This document shows, piece after piece, positions 9,235-20,164 of a DNA stretch of 52,402 nt. Each line of letters begins with the position of its first letter. Within the stretch, counting starts at the first letter, position 1. The position numbers were made by a program, and so were the translations under genes. The notes beneath the pieces were generated by a model that had not been told where the DNA came from, did no database searches, and saw only the letters and a program-made list of their open reading frames with translations. Source of the stretch: Pseudogulbenkiania sp. (GTDB lineage: Bacteria; Pseudomonadota; Gammaproteobacteria; Burkholderiales; Chromobacteriaceae); assembly GCA_016192025.1 (NCBI GenBank), contig JACPUY010000350.1, forward strand, positions 1 through 52,402. Reading direction: 5' to 3'.

Positions 9235-10443
9235 TTAACAGCCCTGCTGCAACGCCAGCTCCAGGCTCTGCTGATAGTGCCGCTCGGCCAGCTCGGGCTT
9301 GTCGATGGCCGTGAACAGGCGCGACAGTTCGGCGTGAGCGCACAGCGTCGGTTCGATCGAGGCGCTGGCTTCCAGATAACTTTGCGCCTTGCCCCACAGC
9401 TGCTGCGCCAGCGCCAGCCGGCCCAGCGCCAGCAACAACAGATGGTCGCGCGGGCGCTGTTTGAGCCAGTCCTCGGCGACCTTCAGCAGCTCCAGCCGTT
9501 TCTCGGCGGACAGGTGCTCGGCCAGCTGGCCCAGCTCGCGCGCCAGTTCCGGCGCGGCCTGGTCGTCGTCGCCCAGCGCGCCGGCGATCAGCGTGGCGGC
9601 ATAGTCCGCCTCGCCCAGCACGATCAGCCGTTCAACCGCCCGCCCGACCAGCACCGGGTTGCGCCGTTCCACCTCGGGCACGCGGCGCAGCCAGTCGCGG
9701 ATCTCCTGCCCTTGGGTAAAGCCGTCCAGCTGCTGGGTGTAGGCCACCAGCCGATAGCGCCGCGCGCGGTCGGCTTCCAGCGCCTCGGCCTTGAGCAGTT
9801 TCTCGGTCAGCGCCAGCACCGCTTCCGGCTGCTTCTGCAGCAGCCGCACCTTCAGTTCCAGCTTGAGGGCGTTGGTCAGGTTGGGCGAGATGGCGCGCGC
9901 GCGCTCGATGGCGGACAGCGCACCCAAGGTGTCCTTGGCTTCCAGCCTCAGTTCGGCGTCAAGCATGTGACGCGCCAACTGCAGCCGCTCCGGCAAGGCG
10001 TCGAGCTGGGACAGGTAGCCGTCGCGCTTGTCCAGGTCCTGCATCGCGGCGGCCGAACGGGCCGCCATCAGCAGGGCCAGCGCCTTGTTTTCCGGCGCCG
10101 ACTCGTCGGCCAGCGCCCTGACTGCCTCGCGCTCGGCGCGCTGGAAACGCCCCTCGAAGAAAGCGATGCCGGCCTCGCGTAGCGCGTGGCGCGCCGCCTT
10201 CAGCTTCTTCTGGCGCTGGAAGCGGCGCACTTCCTCGGGCAGGCCGGTGGCCAGGCCGATCAAGCGCAGCACCAGATGCGCCACCACGATCAGCAGGATC
10301 ACCGCCACGATCAGCAGGTTGAACGACACCTCCAGCCGGTACGGCGGCAAAAACAGGATGGCGTAGCCGGTGTTCAGCGTGGAGGCGAGCCCCACCAGCA
10401 CGGCCAGCGCAAACAGGCCGGTAATCCACAGCACGAATTTCAC
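9235..10443 (-). CDS. hemY: HemY-like heme biosynthesis-associated TPR membrane protein
   Basis: Inner-membrane protein of 402 residues found downstream of hemD/hemX in many beta- and gammaproteobacteria; its exact role is not settled. Two N-terminal membrane helices (about 3-23 and 40-62) bracket a short periplasmic turn containing LFLPPYRLEVS, a typical HemY_N feature. The rest is helical with TPR-like repeats (residues about 90-395) and is probably a protein-protein platform. It is not the protoporphyrinogen oxidase also called HemY in Gram-positives. The start is GTG, overlapping the hemX stop as GTGA, so it is the last gene of a translationally coupled operon. Confidence 0.92.
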   Translation of the reverse strand: MKFVLWITGLFALAVLVGLASTLNTGYAILFLPPYRLEVSFNLLIVAVILLIVVAHLVLRLIGLATGLPEEVRRFQRQKKLKAARHALREAGIAFFEGRFQRAEREAVRALADESAPENKALALLMAARSAAAMQDLDKRDGYLSQLDALPERLQLARHMLDAELRLEAKDTLGALSAIERARAISPNLTNALKLELKVRLLQKQPEAVLALTEKLLKAEALEADRARRYRLVAYTQQLDGFTQGQEIRDWLRRVPEVERRNPVLVGRAVERLIVLGEADYAATLIAGALGDDDQAAPELARELGQLAEHLSAEKRLELLKVAEDWLKQRPRDHLLLLALGRLALAQQLWGKAQSYLEASASIEPTLCAHAELSRLFTAIDKPELAERHYQQSLELALQQGC

Positions 10444-11480
10444 GGCGTCACCCCCGCGCTGCTCTGCGCCTCGCGCACGGCCTTGAGGCTGGCGCTCAAA
10501 TCCGGCAGCGTCACGTCCAGCGGCGCGCCCTTGAGTTCGGCCAGCAGCGACAGCCAGGACTTGGTGACCGCGGCGTCGCCGTCGTAATAGCGTTCGACGT
10601 AGCTCTTGGCCGCTTCCACGTCGGAGCCGAAGGTCTGGCCGTCGCGCTGGATCAGCGCCAGCCGGGCATCCAGCAGACGCAGCTTGAGGTTTTCACGCAG
10701 GAAGAAGGCCTGCTCCGGCGCCAGCAGCAGCGCTTCCGGCTTGTCCATGCGGCGAATGCGCACCAGCTCGCCGAGGCTGCCGCTGACGTCGGCCAGCAGG
10801 CGCTCCCAGAACGGCGCGCCGGCGGCCGGCTGCGGCGGCTTGATCAGCCCGTCCTTGGCGCTACCGAGGCGATGATGACCGACCACCAGCGGCAGCGTGT
10901 CGGCGGCCAGCAACAGGCGGTCGATTTTCACCGTGAGGCCGACCGTATCGAGATAGGGCAGCGCCTTGAGCGTTTCCAGGTCGGTGGCCACGGCCTTCTT
11001 CACCGCGATCAGCTGCGGCTGGTCGAAGTGCGCCAGGCGGGCGTCGACCATGTCCAGCGCCTGCAGCGCGGCCGGGACGTTGGCGGCCAGCTGCAACTGC
11101 TGGCTGGCGATGGCCAGCGTGTGCTCGACTTCGGACAAGAGCCAGTCGGAGCGGTTCTTGGTCAGCTCCTGATACATGCCGTTGAGCGTGGCGTACTGCC
11201 CGGCCGACTCGTTGACGCGCGCTTCGAGCACGGCGATCTTGCCGTCGCTGCCGCGCACGGTCGCCAGGGCCTGATCGACCAGCACGCGCGTTTCCTTGGC
11301 GCTGCCGCCGGACTCGGCCAGGCGGCGTGCCAGCTCTTGGCGGGTAGCGGTCAGCTCCTGCTGGGTGGTGTAAAGCTGCCAGCCGGACAGGCCCAGCGCC
11401 GCCAGCGCCACCAGCAGCGCCAGCGGGAAGGGCTTCTTCACGGCCGGTTTGCCGATCTCGGCAGTCTGGATTTCGTTCAT
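10440..11480 (-). CDS. hemX: HemX-like protein (uroporphyrinogen-III C-methyltransferase family annotation)
   Basis: A 346-residue single-span membrane protein encoded between hemD and hemY. After a short cytoplasmic N-terminus comes one helix (FPLALLVALAALGLSGWQLY, about 22-42), then a coiled coil (TTQQELTATRQELARRLAE) and a helical domain typical of HemX (RSDWLLSEVEHTLAIASQQLQLA; FFLRENLKLRLLDARLALIQRD). Database names call the family a methyltransferase, but no SAM-binding methylase domain is visible here; it is more likely a scaffold. The ATG at 11480 overlaps the hemD stop as ATGA; the track's 11615 start lies inside hemD in another frame. Confidence 0.9.
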   Translation of the reverse strand: MNEIQTAEIGKPAVKKPFPLALLVALAALGLSGWQLYTTQQELTATRQELARRLAESGGSAKETRVLVDQALATVRGSDGKIAVLEARVNESAGQYATLNGMYQELTKNRSDWLLSEVEHTLAIASQQLQLAANVPAALQALDMVDARLAHFDQPQLIAVKKAVATDLETLKALPYLDTVGLTVKIDRLLLAADTLPLVVGHHRLGSAKDGLIKPPQPAAGAPFWERLLADVSGSLGELVRIRRMDKPEALLLAPEQAFFLRENLKLRLLDARLALIQRDGQTFGSDVEAAKSYVERYYDGDAAVTKSWLSLLAELKGAPLDVTLPDLSASLKAVREAQSSAGVTP

Positions 11481-12214
11481 GGGTGACGGGAGAACCATTC
11501 GCTGAGGCCGGCGACCAGTGCGGCGTCGTCGGCCTGGGTTGTCACGATGCGTGTCACGCCGTGCGCAGCCAGCGTTTCGGCGATGCGCGGATGCGGCACA
11601 CAGTACAGCAGGCATTGTAGCGTCAGGCTACGGGAGCGGCCAGCCAGACGGAATAATCGTTCGGCGCTGTCGGTGCTGGTCAGGATCAGCGCGTCTGCGC
11701 CGTGGTCGAGCAAGGACCAGTCCGGCATCCCGTCGACGCGGCGGTAGACCTCGGCCAGCGTCACCCGCGCGCCGCGCGCGGCGAGGGTCTCCCCCAGTTC
11801 CGCCCGCCCGCCGACGCCGCGCACAATGAGCACGCGCTGGCCGGCCAGTTGCTGCAGTTCGGGCCGCGCCAGCAGCGCGGCACTGTCGCTGCCGTCGGAG
11901 GGATACAGCACCGCGCGCCCAGACAAGGCGGCCAGTTTCGCCGCGCTGGCGGCGCCGACGCAGGCCAGCTGGGCCTTGAGCCTGGCCGAAGCCAGCACCG
12001 GCCAGGCGGCATCGATCGCGCTGGGGCTGACGAAGACTAGCCAGTCGGCCGCTTCGACCAACTTTGGCAGCGCGGCCAGCGCCCGCTCGTCGGGTGCGAT
12101 GTCGAGCACCGGCAGCAGCGCCGGATCGGCCCCTTCCTCGCGCAGCAGCGTCATCAGGCGCGTGCTCTGCGCCGGCGGCCGGGTGACGAGGATGCGCCGC
12201 CCGGCCAGGCTCAC
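11477..12214 (-). CDS. hemD: Uroporphyrinogen-III synthase
   Basis: Cytoplasmic enzyme of 245 residues that cyclises hydroxymethylbilane to uroporphyrinogen III, the branch point to heme, siroheme and cobalamin. The family is poorly conserved, but the N-terminal [19 protein letters not shown], the central [14 protein letters not shown] and the [10 protein letters not shown] segment match HemD. It begins with GTG overlapping the hemC stop (GTGA) and ends in ATGA with hemX. Position directly after hemC makes the call firm. Confidence 0.93.
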   Translation of the reverse strand: MSLAGRRILVTRPPAQSTRLMTLLREEGADPALLPVLDIAPDERALAALPKLVEAADWLVFVSPSAIDAAWPVLASARLKAQLACVGAASAAKLAALSGRAVLYPSDGSDSAALLARPELQQLAGQRVLIVRGVGGRAELGETLAARGARVTLAEVYRRVDGMPDWSLLDHGADALILTSTDSAERLFRLAGRSRSLTLQCLLYCVPHPRIAETLAAHGVTRIVTTQADDAALVAGLSEWFSRHP

Positions 12215-13146
12215 TGGCTGTGGCCTTCGCCGACCACCGCCGCGATCAGCGGCGCGGCGCCGGCGTCGAGCAGCTTCTGCGCCACCGCCCGGCCAAGCGC
12301 CTCGGCGTAGTCGCGCGGCGCGCTGGCGCTGGCAGTCAGCATCACCGAACCGTCCGGATGCGCCACGAAACCACCCAGCGTGATCACATCGTCGCTGATG
12401 GTGGCGAAGCCGCCCAGCGGAATCTGGCAGCTGCCGCCGAGCACGCGCGACAGGGAGCGCTCGGCGCTGACGCAGGCGTGGGTATCGGCGTGGTCGAGCG
12501 GCGCCAACAGTTGCATCAGGTCGGCGCGGTCGGCGCGGATCTCGATGCCCAGCGCACCTTGGCCGACCGCCGGCAGGCTTTCCGACGGCGCCAGTTCGCA
12601 GCGGATGCGCTCGGTCAGCTCCAGCCGCTTGAGACCGGCGGCGGCGAGGATGATGGCGTCGAACTCGCCGTCGTCCAGCTTGCGCAAGCGGGTCTGCACG
12701 TTGCCGCGCAAGGGCTTGATGGTAAGACGCGGGAAACGCGCGCGCAGCTGCGACTCGCGGCGCAGGCTGGAGGTGCCGACCACGGCGCCGTCCGGCAGCT
12801 CGTGCAGGCTGGCATAGTGGTTGGAGACGAAGGCGTCGCGCGGGTCTTCGCGTTCGCAGATGGCGGCCAGCGCGAAGCCCTCCGGCAGGTTCATCGGCAC
12901 GTCTTTGATGGAATGCACGGCGATGTCGGCGCGGCCCTCCTGCAAGGCCAGTTCCAGCTCCTTCACGAACAGGCCCTTGCCGCCGATCTTGGACAGGGTC
13001 TTGTCGAGGATCTGGTCACCCTGCGTAGTCATGCCGAGGATCTCGACGACGAGCTGCGGGTAGAGTTGCTCGAGCCGGGCCTTGATGTGCTCGGCCTGCC
13101 ACATGGCGAGCTTGCTCTCGCGGCTGGCGATGACGATTTTGTCCAT
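12211..13146 (-). CDS. hemC: Porphobilinogen deaminase (hydroxymethylbilane synthase)
   Basis: Cytoplasmic enzyme of 311 residues that joins four porphobilinogens into hydroxymethylbilane. Visible family signatures are the N-terminal [34 protein letters not shown], the [11 protein letters not shown] segment and [11 protein letters not shown], in which Cys240 should carry the dipyrromethane cofactor. It is the first gene of hemCDXY and diverges from ppc across 262 bases. On the minus strand, possible -10 boxes TAGAAT (13188-13183) and TATTAT (13165-13160) lie upstream of the start codon. Confidence 0.97.
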   Translation of the reverse strand: MDKIVIASRESKLAMWQAEHIKARLEQLYPQLVVEILGMTTQGDQILDKTLSKIGGKGLFVKELELALQEGRADIAVHSIKDVPMNLPEGFALAAICEREDPRDAFVSNHYASLHELPDGAVVGTSSLRRESQLRARFPRLTIKPLRGNVQTRLRKLDDGEFDAIILAAAGLKRLELTERIRCELAPSESLPAVGQGALGIEIRADRADLMQLLAPLDHADTHACVSAERSLSRVLGGSCQIPLGGFATISDDVITLGGFVAHPDGSVMLTASASAPRDYAEALGRAVAQKLLDAGAAPLIAAVVGEGHSQ

Positions 13147-13338
13147 GGACGCGGTCCTGATAATAGGGAAACGATTGCCATCGATTCTAGCACGCCCGCC
13201 CCGGACGAGACCCTAGCCCGGAAGGGTGAGTAGCCGCGCCGCCGGCAGCGAGACGCCGGACAGGATCCGGGTCAAATCGGGAGTGGCAGCAGGGCGAGGG
13301 ACATGGCACTATCTTGGCAGAATGGCTGACGCTGTGTC

Positions 13339-13351
13339 ATCCGTGACGGAT
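13339..13351. promoter_or_regulatory. Dyad upstream of the ppc promoter region
   Basis: ATCCGT-G-ACGGAT is a perfect 6+6 inverted repeat centred 28 bases upstream of a TATAAC that could be the ppc -10 box (13373-13378). The position overlaps or adjoins a -35 region, as an operator would. No binding protein can be named. Confidence 0.35.
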
Positions 13352-13408
13352 AGGCACGCGTACACCATCACATATAACAATCACACTACAGACGGAGCAC
13401 AGAATTAA

Positions 13409-16114
<2,706 letters not shown>

Positions 16115-16138
16115 TCCGGCCAGCGTTGCGCACCACCA

Positions 16139-16163
16139 CGGCAGCCCACGGGCTGCCGTTTTT
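16139..16163 (+). terminator. Rho-independent terminator after ppc
   Basis: CGGCAGCCC / GGGCTGCCG stem with a tight loop, followed directly by TTTTT, 24 bases after the ppc stop codon. Confidence 0.9.
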
Positions 16164-16252
16164 GCTGCCGTTGCCACCACCCATGGTGGACCACCACACA
16201 TGACCAAGATCAGCCCAGTGCAAATATCCTGAATAGGTATATGGTCTTTTCC

Positions 16253-16269
16253 TTGGAATTCATTTAGCT
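16253..16269 (+). promoter_or_regulatory. Possible sigma54 (-24/-12) promoter for the pilin operon
   Basis: TTGGAATTCATTTAGCT has GG and GC exactly 10 bases apart, the spacing that defines sigma54 promoters, with a good TTGG element but a poor TTGC half. It lies about 65 bases upstream of the first pilin gene in an unusually AT-rich gap. Type IV pilin genes often use sigma54, but the match is partial. Confidence 0.3.
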
Positions 16270-16308
16270 TATGCAGTAAGCCGTTGAGATAAATAACAAA
16301 ACCAACTA

Positions 16309-16323
16309 AATGCGATACGCATT
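16309..16323 (+). other. Small hairpin in the pilin leader
   Basis: AATGCG-ATA-CGCATT is a perfect 6-bp stem with a 3-base loop, ending 11 bases before the first pilin ATG. It could influence access to the weak ribosome site (AAAAAGAAAC). Confidence 0.35.
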
Positions 16324-16334
16324 AAAAAGAAACA

Positions 16335-16763
16335 ATGAATACTGAAGCAAGCCGCCTCCCGCTACACCGCCACGCCACCGGCTTTACGCTGATCGAGCTG
16401 CTGATCACCCTCGTCATCGTGGGAATCCTCGCCGCCATCGCGCTGCCGGCCTATCAGAGCTACGTGCAGAAAAGCCGCCGCACAGACGCCACCGTCGCCA
16501 TGCGCGCGATCCAGTTTGCCGAGGAGAAGTGGCGCGCCAACAACAGCAGCTACGGCACGCTGGCGCAGCTGGGCATGAGCTCCAGCACTGACAGCGGTTA
16601 TTACACGCTGGCGTTGAGCAACCTATCGGGTACCGGCTACACCATCACCGCCACCGCGGTGAGCGGCACCTCGCAGGCCTCGGACAGCGGCTGCACCGCA
16701 CTGGTACTGCAGCAGTCCGGCGCCACACTGACCACCACCCCGAGCAGCTGCTGGAGCAAGTGA
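16335..16763 (+). CDS. pilE: Type IV pilin-like protein, PilE family
   Basis: A 142-residue prepilin. The short leader ends in ATG|FTLIELLITLVIVGILAAIALPAY: prepilin peptidase cuts after the Gly and the new N-terminal Phe is methylated, with the essential Glu at +5. The globular part has two cysteines (SGC and SSCW) that would form the C-terminal D-loop disulfide. It is first of five pilin-type genes read together, the next starting directly after its stop codon. PilE-type minor pilins of about this size are typical in such clusters; whether it is a major or minor pilin cannot be told from sequence. Confidence 0.88.
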   Translation: MNTEASRLPLHRHATGFTLIELLITLVIVGILAAIALPAYQSYVQKSRRTDATVAMRAIQFAEEKWRANNSSYGTLAQLGMSSSTDSGYYTLALSNLSGTGYTITATAVSGTSQASDSGCTALVLQQSGATLTTTPSSCWSK

Positions 16764-17321
16764 ATGGTGCCGACCACCCACCGCGCGCACCTTGCCGGCG
16801 GCTTCACCCTAATCGAAATGCTGGTGACGCTGGCCGTGCTGGCCATCGTGCTGGCGCTGGCCGTGCCTTCGCTCAGCGACTTCATCGACCGCGGCCGGCT
16901 CACCTCGGCCGCCGACACGCTGTACGCCGACCTGCAGTTCGCCCGTTCGGAAGCCATCCGCAACAACCAGAACGTGCTCGTCAGCTTCCAGAGCGGCAGC
17001 GCGTGGTGCTACGGCATGGTGCTGGGCAGCAGCGCCTGCGACTGCAGCGTGACCAACAGCGCCGCCGCCAACTACTGCACGCTGAAACGGATCAGCGCCG
17101 CCGACTTCAGCCAGGTATCGATTCCCGACGCCGCCAGCATCACCTTCGCCGCCAACCAGACCGGCTTCGACCCGGTACGCGGGGTCGCGCTGAGTTCCGG
17201 CGCCGTCACCGTGCAGTCGACGCAGGGCAAGCAGGCCACCGTCAGCCTGGCGCTGCTTGGCCGCGTCAGCCTGTGTTCCCCCGCCGGCAGCGGCTTCACC
17301 AGCGCCTACCCCTCATGCTGA
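16764..17321 (+). CDS. fimT: Minor pseudopilin FimT/GspH family
   Basis: A 185-residue prepilin-like protein with the cleavage motif GGFTLIEMLVTLAVLAIVLALAVPSL near residue 13 and the FimT/GspH hallmark YADLQFARSEAIRNNQNVLV around residues 50-70. FimT helps prime type IV pili and in some species binds DNA during natural transformation. It contains several cysteines (CDC, YC, LCS, SC). The ATG directly abuts the previous stop codon (TGAATG) and its own stop overlaps the start of pilW by seven bases. Confidence 0.88.
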   Translation: MVPTTHRAHLAGGFTLIEMLVTLAVLAIVLALAVPSLSDFIDRGRLTSAADTLYADLQFARSEAIRNNQNVLVSFQSGSAWCYGMVLGSSACDCSVTNSAAANYCTLKRISAADFSQVSIPDAASITFAANQTGFDPVRGVALSSGAVTVQSTQGKQATVSLALLGRVSLCSPAGSGFTSAYPSC

Positions 17322-17968
17322 CCCGCTCCCGCCAACAAGGCGTCTCGCTGATCGAACTGATGGTGGCGCTCGGCATCAGCCTGGTGCTGCTGCTGGGCAT
17401 GACCCGCTTCCTGTCGACCAGCCTCACCAGCAACGCCAGCACGATGAAGGCCGCCCGCCTCAACCAGGAGTTGCGCGCCATCATGCTCTTGATCAGCCGC
17501 GACGTGCGCCGGGCCGGATACTGGGGCAATGCCAGCAGCGGCGTCGGTGTTGGTGCCGCCTCTTACAGCAACCCGTTCGGCACGGTGAACACCGCGACCG
17601 CCGGCTGCATCCTGTATAGTTACGACCGCGACGGCGACGGCAGCCAGGACAGCGACGAGCAATACGGCGTGCTGCTCAGCAGCGGCGTCGCCATGTTGCG
17701 CAGCGGCGGCACCGATTACACTTGTACCCTGGGCGCCAACAACAGCTGGGAAGCGCTGTCCGACAGCAACGTCACCAGCATCACCACGCTCACCTTTAGC
17801 CTAAACACCAGCAATCCCCCCTACTACGTGAGCGGATCGTCGGGCCCCAACGTGGTGATGCGCACCGTCACCATCACGCTGGCCGGGCAACTGAAGAACG
17901 ACAGCAGCGTCAAGCTGACGCTGACCGAAACGGTCAAGCTGGAAAACGATCTGTTCCAGGCCAGCTGA
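17315..17968 (+). CDS. pilW: Minor pilin PilW
   Basis: A 217-residue prepilin, somewhat short for PilW. The N-terminus shows the cleavage and methylation site QQGVSLIELMVALGISLVLLL with Glu at +5, followed by the PilW-type RLNQELRAIMLLISRDVRRAGYWG segment. The globular part has two cysteines and an acidic loop DRDGDGSQDSDE that resembles a calcium-binding loop. The ATG at 17315 overlaps fimT by seven bases; the track's 16760 start is a different, longer reading of the same frame without a leader peptide. Acts with PilX and PilV in the tip complex that starts pilus assembly. Confidence 0.88.
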   Translation: MLTRSRQQGVSLIELMVALGISLVLLLGMTRFLSTSLTSNASTMKAARLNQELRAIMLLISRDVRRAGYWGNASSGVGVGAASYSNPFGTVNTATAGCILYSYDRDGDGSQDSDEQYGVLLSSGVAMLRSGGTDYTCTLGANNSWEALSDSNVTSITTLTFSLNTSNPPYYVSGSSGPNVVMRTVTITLAGQLKNDSSVKLTLTETVKLENDLFQAS

Positions 17969-17977
17969 GGCACGCCC

Positions 17978-19051
17978 ATGACCCATCGCCCCGCCCCGCT
18001 CTCGCGCCAACACGGCCTGGCCACCTTGACCACCGCGCTGATCATGCTGTTTTTGATGAGCCTGATGATCTTCAACACCAGTTCCGGCATGCTGCTCGAG
18101 CTGAAAACCGGCAACAACCAGTACTACCAGGCCAAGGCGCTGGAGGCGGCGCGTGGTGGAATCGATTACACCGTCTCCTGGCTGGATGTCTCAAGCAACT
18201 ACAGCAGCCTAAGCTGGAGCAACGATGCCACCGGTCCGAGCGGCAACAACCAGCAGGCGACGAACCTGTCATCCTCCGTAGCCAGCCAGACCATCGGCGG
18301 CTACACGGTTGCCGTCACGCTGTGGCGCGACTCGGCCGATACCTCGATCCTGGAAGTCCGGGCCATCGCCAGTGGTGACGCCAGTGTCACGGTGCGACAA
18401 AAAATCCATGCCAAGACCATCCAGTTCAATATCCCCAGCGTGCCACCACTGGTGATCGACGGCTGCCTCAGCGGCGTCACCGGCACCCCGGACATGCACC
18501 CAGCCAACGATGGCGATTTCGTCATTGATTCATCTCAGGCCAGTAGTTGCATCGATACCGGCCACCTGAACATGACCAATGATGGAAAAACCGGGAAGGT
18601 CCATCAGACTGCCTTCAGCAGCAGTGCCTGGGACTATGTCTTTGCTACCTCCATGTCCGACATGAAGGCACTGGCGGCACAATCCTCTGCCGATGCCATC
18701 TATTACTACGATGACACGGACGCTACCAACAAGACCGCTCCTGAAAATTGGCACGACGACGTCGGCAGCGAGAGCTCCCCCGGCATCCTGGTGTTCAATT
18801 TTAGCGATGAAAAAGACTGCCCCAAGATCAACGGTGACGTCACCATCTACGGCATCGTCTATTACTCGGCCGCCTGCAGCAAGAACCCTGGCTGGGGCAA
18901 CTTCATCCTGCATGGCAGCGTGGTATTCGAGGGAGAGGTCACTCAAATGACCGCCAACACCCAGTACTATCCTTGGACTGGCGGCAGCACCCCGAGCTAC
19001 ACCATCGCCATGGATTTTGCCAAGCTGCCCGCCTCGTGGAGGGACTTCTGA
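17978..19051 (+). CDS. pilX: Minor pilin PilX-like protein
   Basis: A 357-residue protein with a PilX-type N-terminus: GLATLTTALIMLFLMSLMIF after a short basic leader, without Glu at +5, as is usual for PilX/GspK-class subunits. The region YYQAKALEAARGGIDYTVSWL matches the PilX helix. The following 250 residues are an unfamiliar globular domain with four cysteines (GCLSG, SSCID, DCPK, ACSK). Its coding sequence, especially 18480-18960, is visibly less GC-rich than the neighbours, a pattern common in surface-exposed or exchanged segments. Ends in TGATG overlap with pilV. Confidence 0.82.
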   Translation: MTHRPAPLSRQHGLATLTTALIMLFLMSLMIFNTSSGMLLELKTGNNQYYQAKALEAARGGIDYTVSWLDVSSNYSSLSWSNDATGPSGNNQQATNLSSSVASQTIGGYTVAVTLWRDSADTSILEVRAIASGDASVTVRQKIHAKTIQFNIPSVPPLVIDGCLSGVTGTPDMHPANDGDFVIDSSQASSCIDTGHLNMTNDGKTGKVHQTAFSSSAWDYVFATSMSDMKALAAQSSADAIYYYDDTDATNKTAPENWHDDVGSESSPGILVFNFSDEKDCPKINGDVTIYGIVYYSAACSKNPGWGNFILHGSVVFEGEVTQMTANTQYYPWTGGSTPSYTIAMDFAKLPASWRDF

Positions 19052-20046
19052 TGGCCCACGGCACCTCTTTGCGCCAGCGCGGCTTCAGCCTGCTGGAAGT
19101 GCTGATCACGCTGGTGGTACTCGGCGGCGGCCTGCTGGCCATCGGCGGCCTGTACGGCAAGATCATGAACGGCAGCGCCGCCGCCAAGGAGCGCAGCGAG
19201 GCGGTGGTGCTGGCCGAACAGAAGATCGAGGAGCTGCGCTACACCCAGTATGCCAACATTGCCGACGGGTCGGATGCCAACCCCATTGCCGGCACCGCTG
19301 CCAGCTATGCCCGCAGCTGGACTGTCACCACTTCAGCCAGTCCGACCTACAAGGACGTGGCCATCACCGTCAGCTGGACCGACAGCCGCAACCAGAGCCA
19401 GAGCGCGGTGCTGACCAGCCGCATCAGCGGCATCGACCCGGTACGCTCGGCCGAGCTGATCGCCACGGTCAGCTCCAGCAGTTCGGGCACCGGCAGCGGA
19501 ACGAGCAGCGGTACCGGAACGGGCAGCAGCACCGGCAGCGATAGCGGGACAGGAACGGGAACGAACAGCGGAACCGACACAGGGACGGGAACAGGGACCG
19601 ATACCGGCACTACCGTGACGACCTGCAGCACCAGCTATAGCGTCACCGCCACCTCGAGTTCGTCCACCATCAGCGGCAGTCCGGTTTCCTGCAGCCACAA
19701 CAGCGGACAGTCGTGGACCTGCAGCACCACCGCGAGCTCCGGCACCAGCGTCACCATCAGCGACGACCTGGGCTACGCCACCGCGTCGATCCCGGCCGCC
19801 AACTGCTCCAGCAACGCGGTGACGTTCCAGTGCAGTACGACGTTCAGCATCACGGCCCAGACCGGTGCCTCCAGCATCACCACCAGCTCCGGTTCATGCA
19901 GCAATACCAGCGACAAGTCCTGGACCTGCACGTCGTCCGCCGCCAAGGGCACGACCATCACCATCACCGACAGCAAGGGCTCGGGCAACAGCGCGGCCAG
20001 TTGGCCCAGCGCTGCCAGCTGCGGCTCCCTCAGCCATTCTTTCTGA
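19051..20046 (+). CDS. pilV: Minor pilin PilV with Ser/Thr/Gly linker and two Cys-rich repeats
   Basis: A 331-residue prepilin, roughly twice the usual PilV length. Residues 1-145 are ordinary PilV: RGFSLLEVLITLVVLGGGLL with Glu at +5, then AEQKIEELRYTQYAN. Residues 146-188 are a low-complexity linker of GT, GS, DT and NS pairs. Residues 192-331 are two copies of a Cys-containing unit starting CSTSYSVTA and CSTTFSITA; each has SCS and SWTC motifs, with cysteines 22 and 10 residues apart, and 24 of the first 50 positions are identical without gaps. The start ATG shares its A with the pilX stop; the track start at 18973 is in pilX. The extension is probably displayed outside the cell at the pilus tip. 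Its function is unknown. Confidence 0.85.
   Translation: MAHGTSLRQRGFSLLEVLITLVVLGGGLLAIGGLYGKIMNGSAAAKERSEAVVLAEQKIEELRYTQYANIADGSDANPIAGTAASYARSWTVTTSASPTYKDVAITVSWTDSRNQSQSAVLTSRISGIDPVRSAELIATVSSSSSGTGSGTSSGTGTGSSTGSDSGTGTGTNSGTDTGTGTGTDTGTTVTTCSTSYSVTATSSSSTISGSPVSCSHNSGQSWTCSTTASSGTSVTISDDLGYATASIPAANCSSNAVTFQCSTTFSITAQTGASSITTSSGSCSNTSDKSWTCTSSAAKGTTITITDSKGSGNSAASWPSAASCGSLSHSF
19486..19614 (+). repeat. Degenerate hexanucleotide repeat coding for the PilV linker
   Basis: Units of the form GGNACN / GGNAGN (for example GGAACG, GGGACA) follow one another and encode Gly-Thr, Gly-Ser or similar pairs. Because the unit is six bases, gain or loss of copies would change linker length without breaking the frame. 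Confidence 0.7.
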
Positions 20047-20076
20047 AGAGACCCACTCTTTGCCGTCGATTCGGCG

Positions 20077-20101
20077 GCGGGTAGCCGATCCCGCTACCCG
20101 C
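20077..20101 (+). terminator. Hairpin after the pilin operon, possible terminator
   Basis: A 9-bp perfect stem GCGGGTAGC / GCTACCCGC with a 7-base loop, 31 bases after the pilV stop. The T-run (CTTTTCCCC) is displaced by about ten bases, so termination may be partial. Confidence 0.45.
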
Positions 20102-20119
20102 TGCGGCCCGCTTTTCCCC

Positions 20120-20125
20120 TATAAT
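20120..20125 (+). promoter_or_regulatory. -10 box upstream of argH
   Basis: A consensus TATAAT lies 40 bases before the argH ATG. No convincing TTGACA-like box is seen 17 bases upstream. Confidence 0.5.
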
Positions 20126-20164
20126 CAGCGCTTCCCCTTCGCCTAACCTTGGGTATCCACCGCC

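Noticed and set aside
13226-13408. 60-codon ORF ahead of ppc
   Set aside because: It overlaps the promoter region, lacks a ribosome site and resembles no family.
19486-19614. Possible CRISPR or phase-variable simple repeat
   Set aside because: The repeats are degenerate in-frame hexamers coding for a linker, with no spacers; CRISPR is excluded, and frame-shifting phase variation cannot arise from six-base units.
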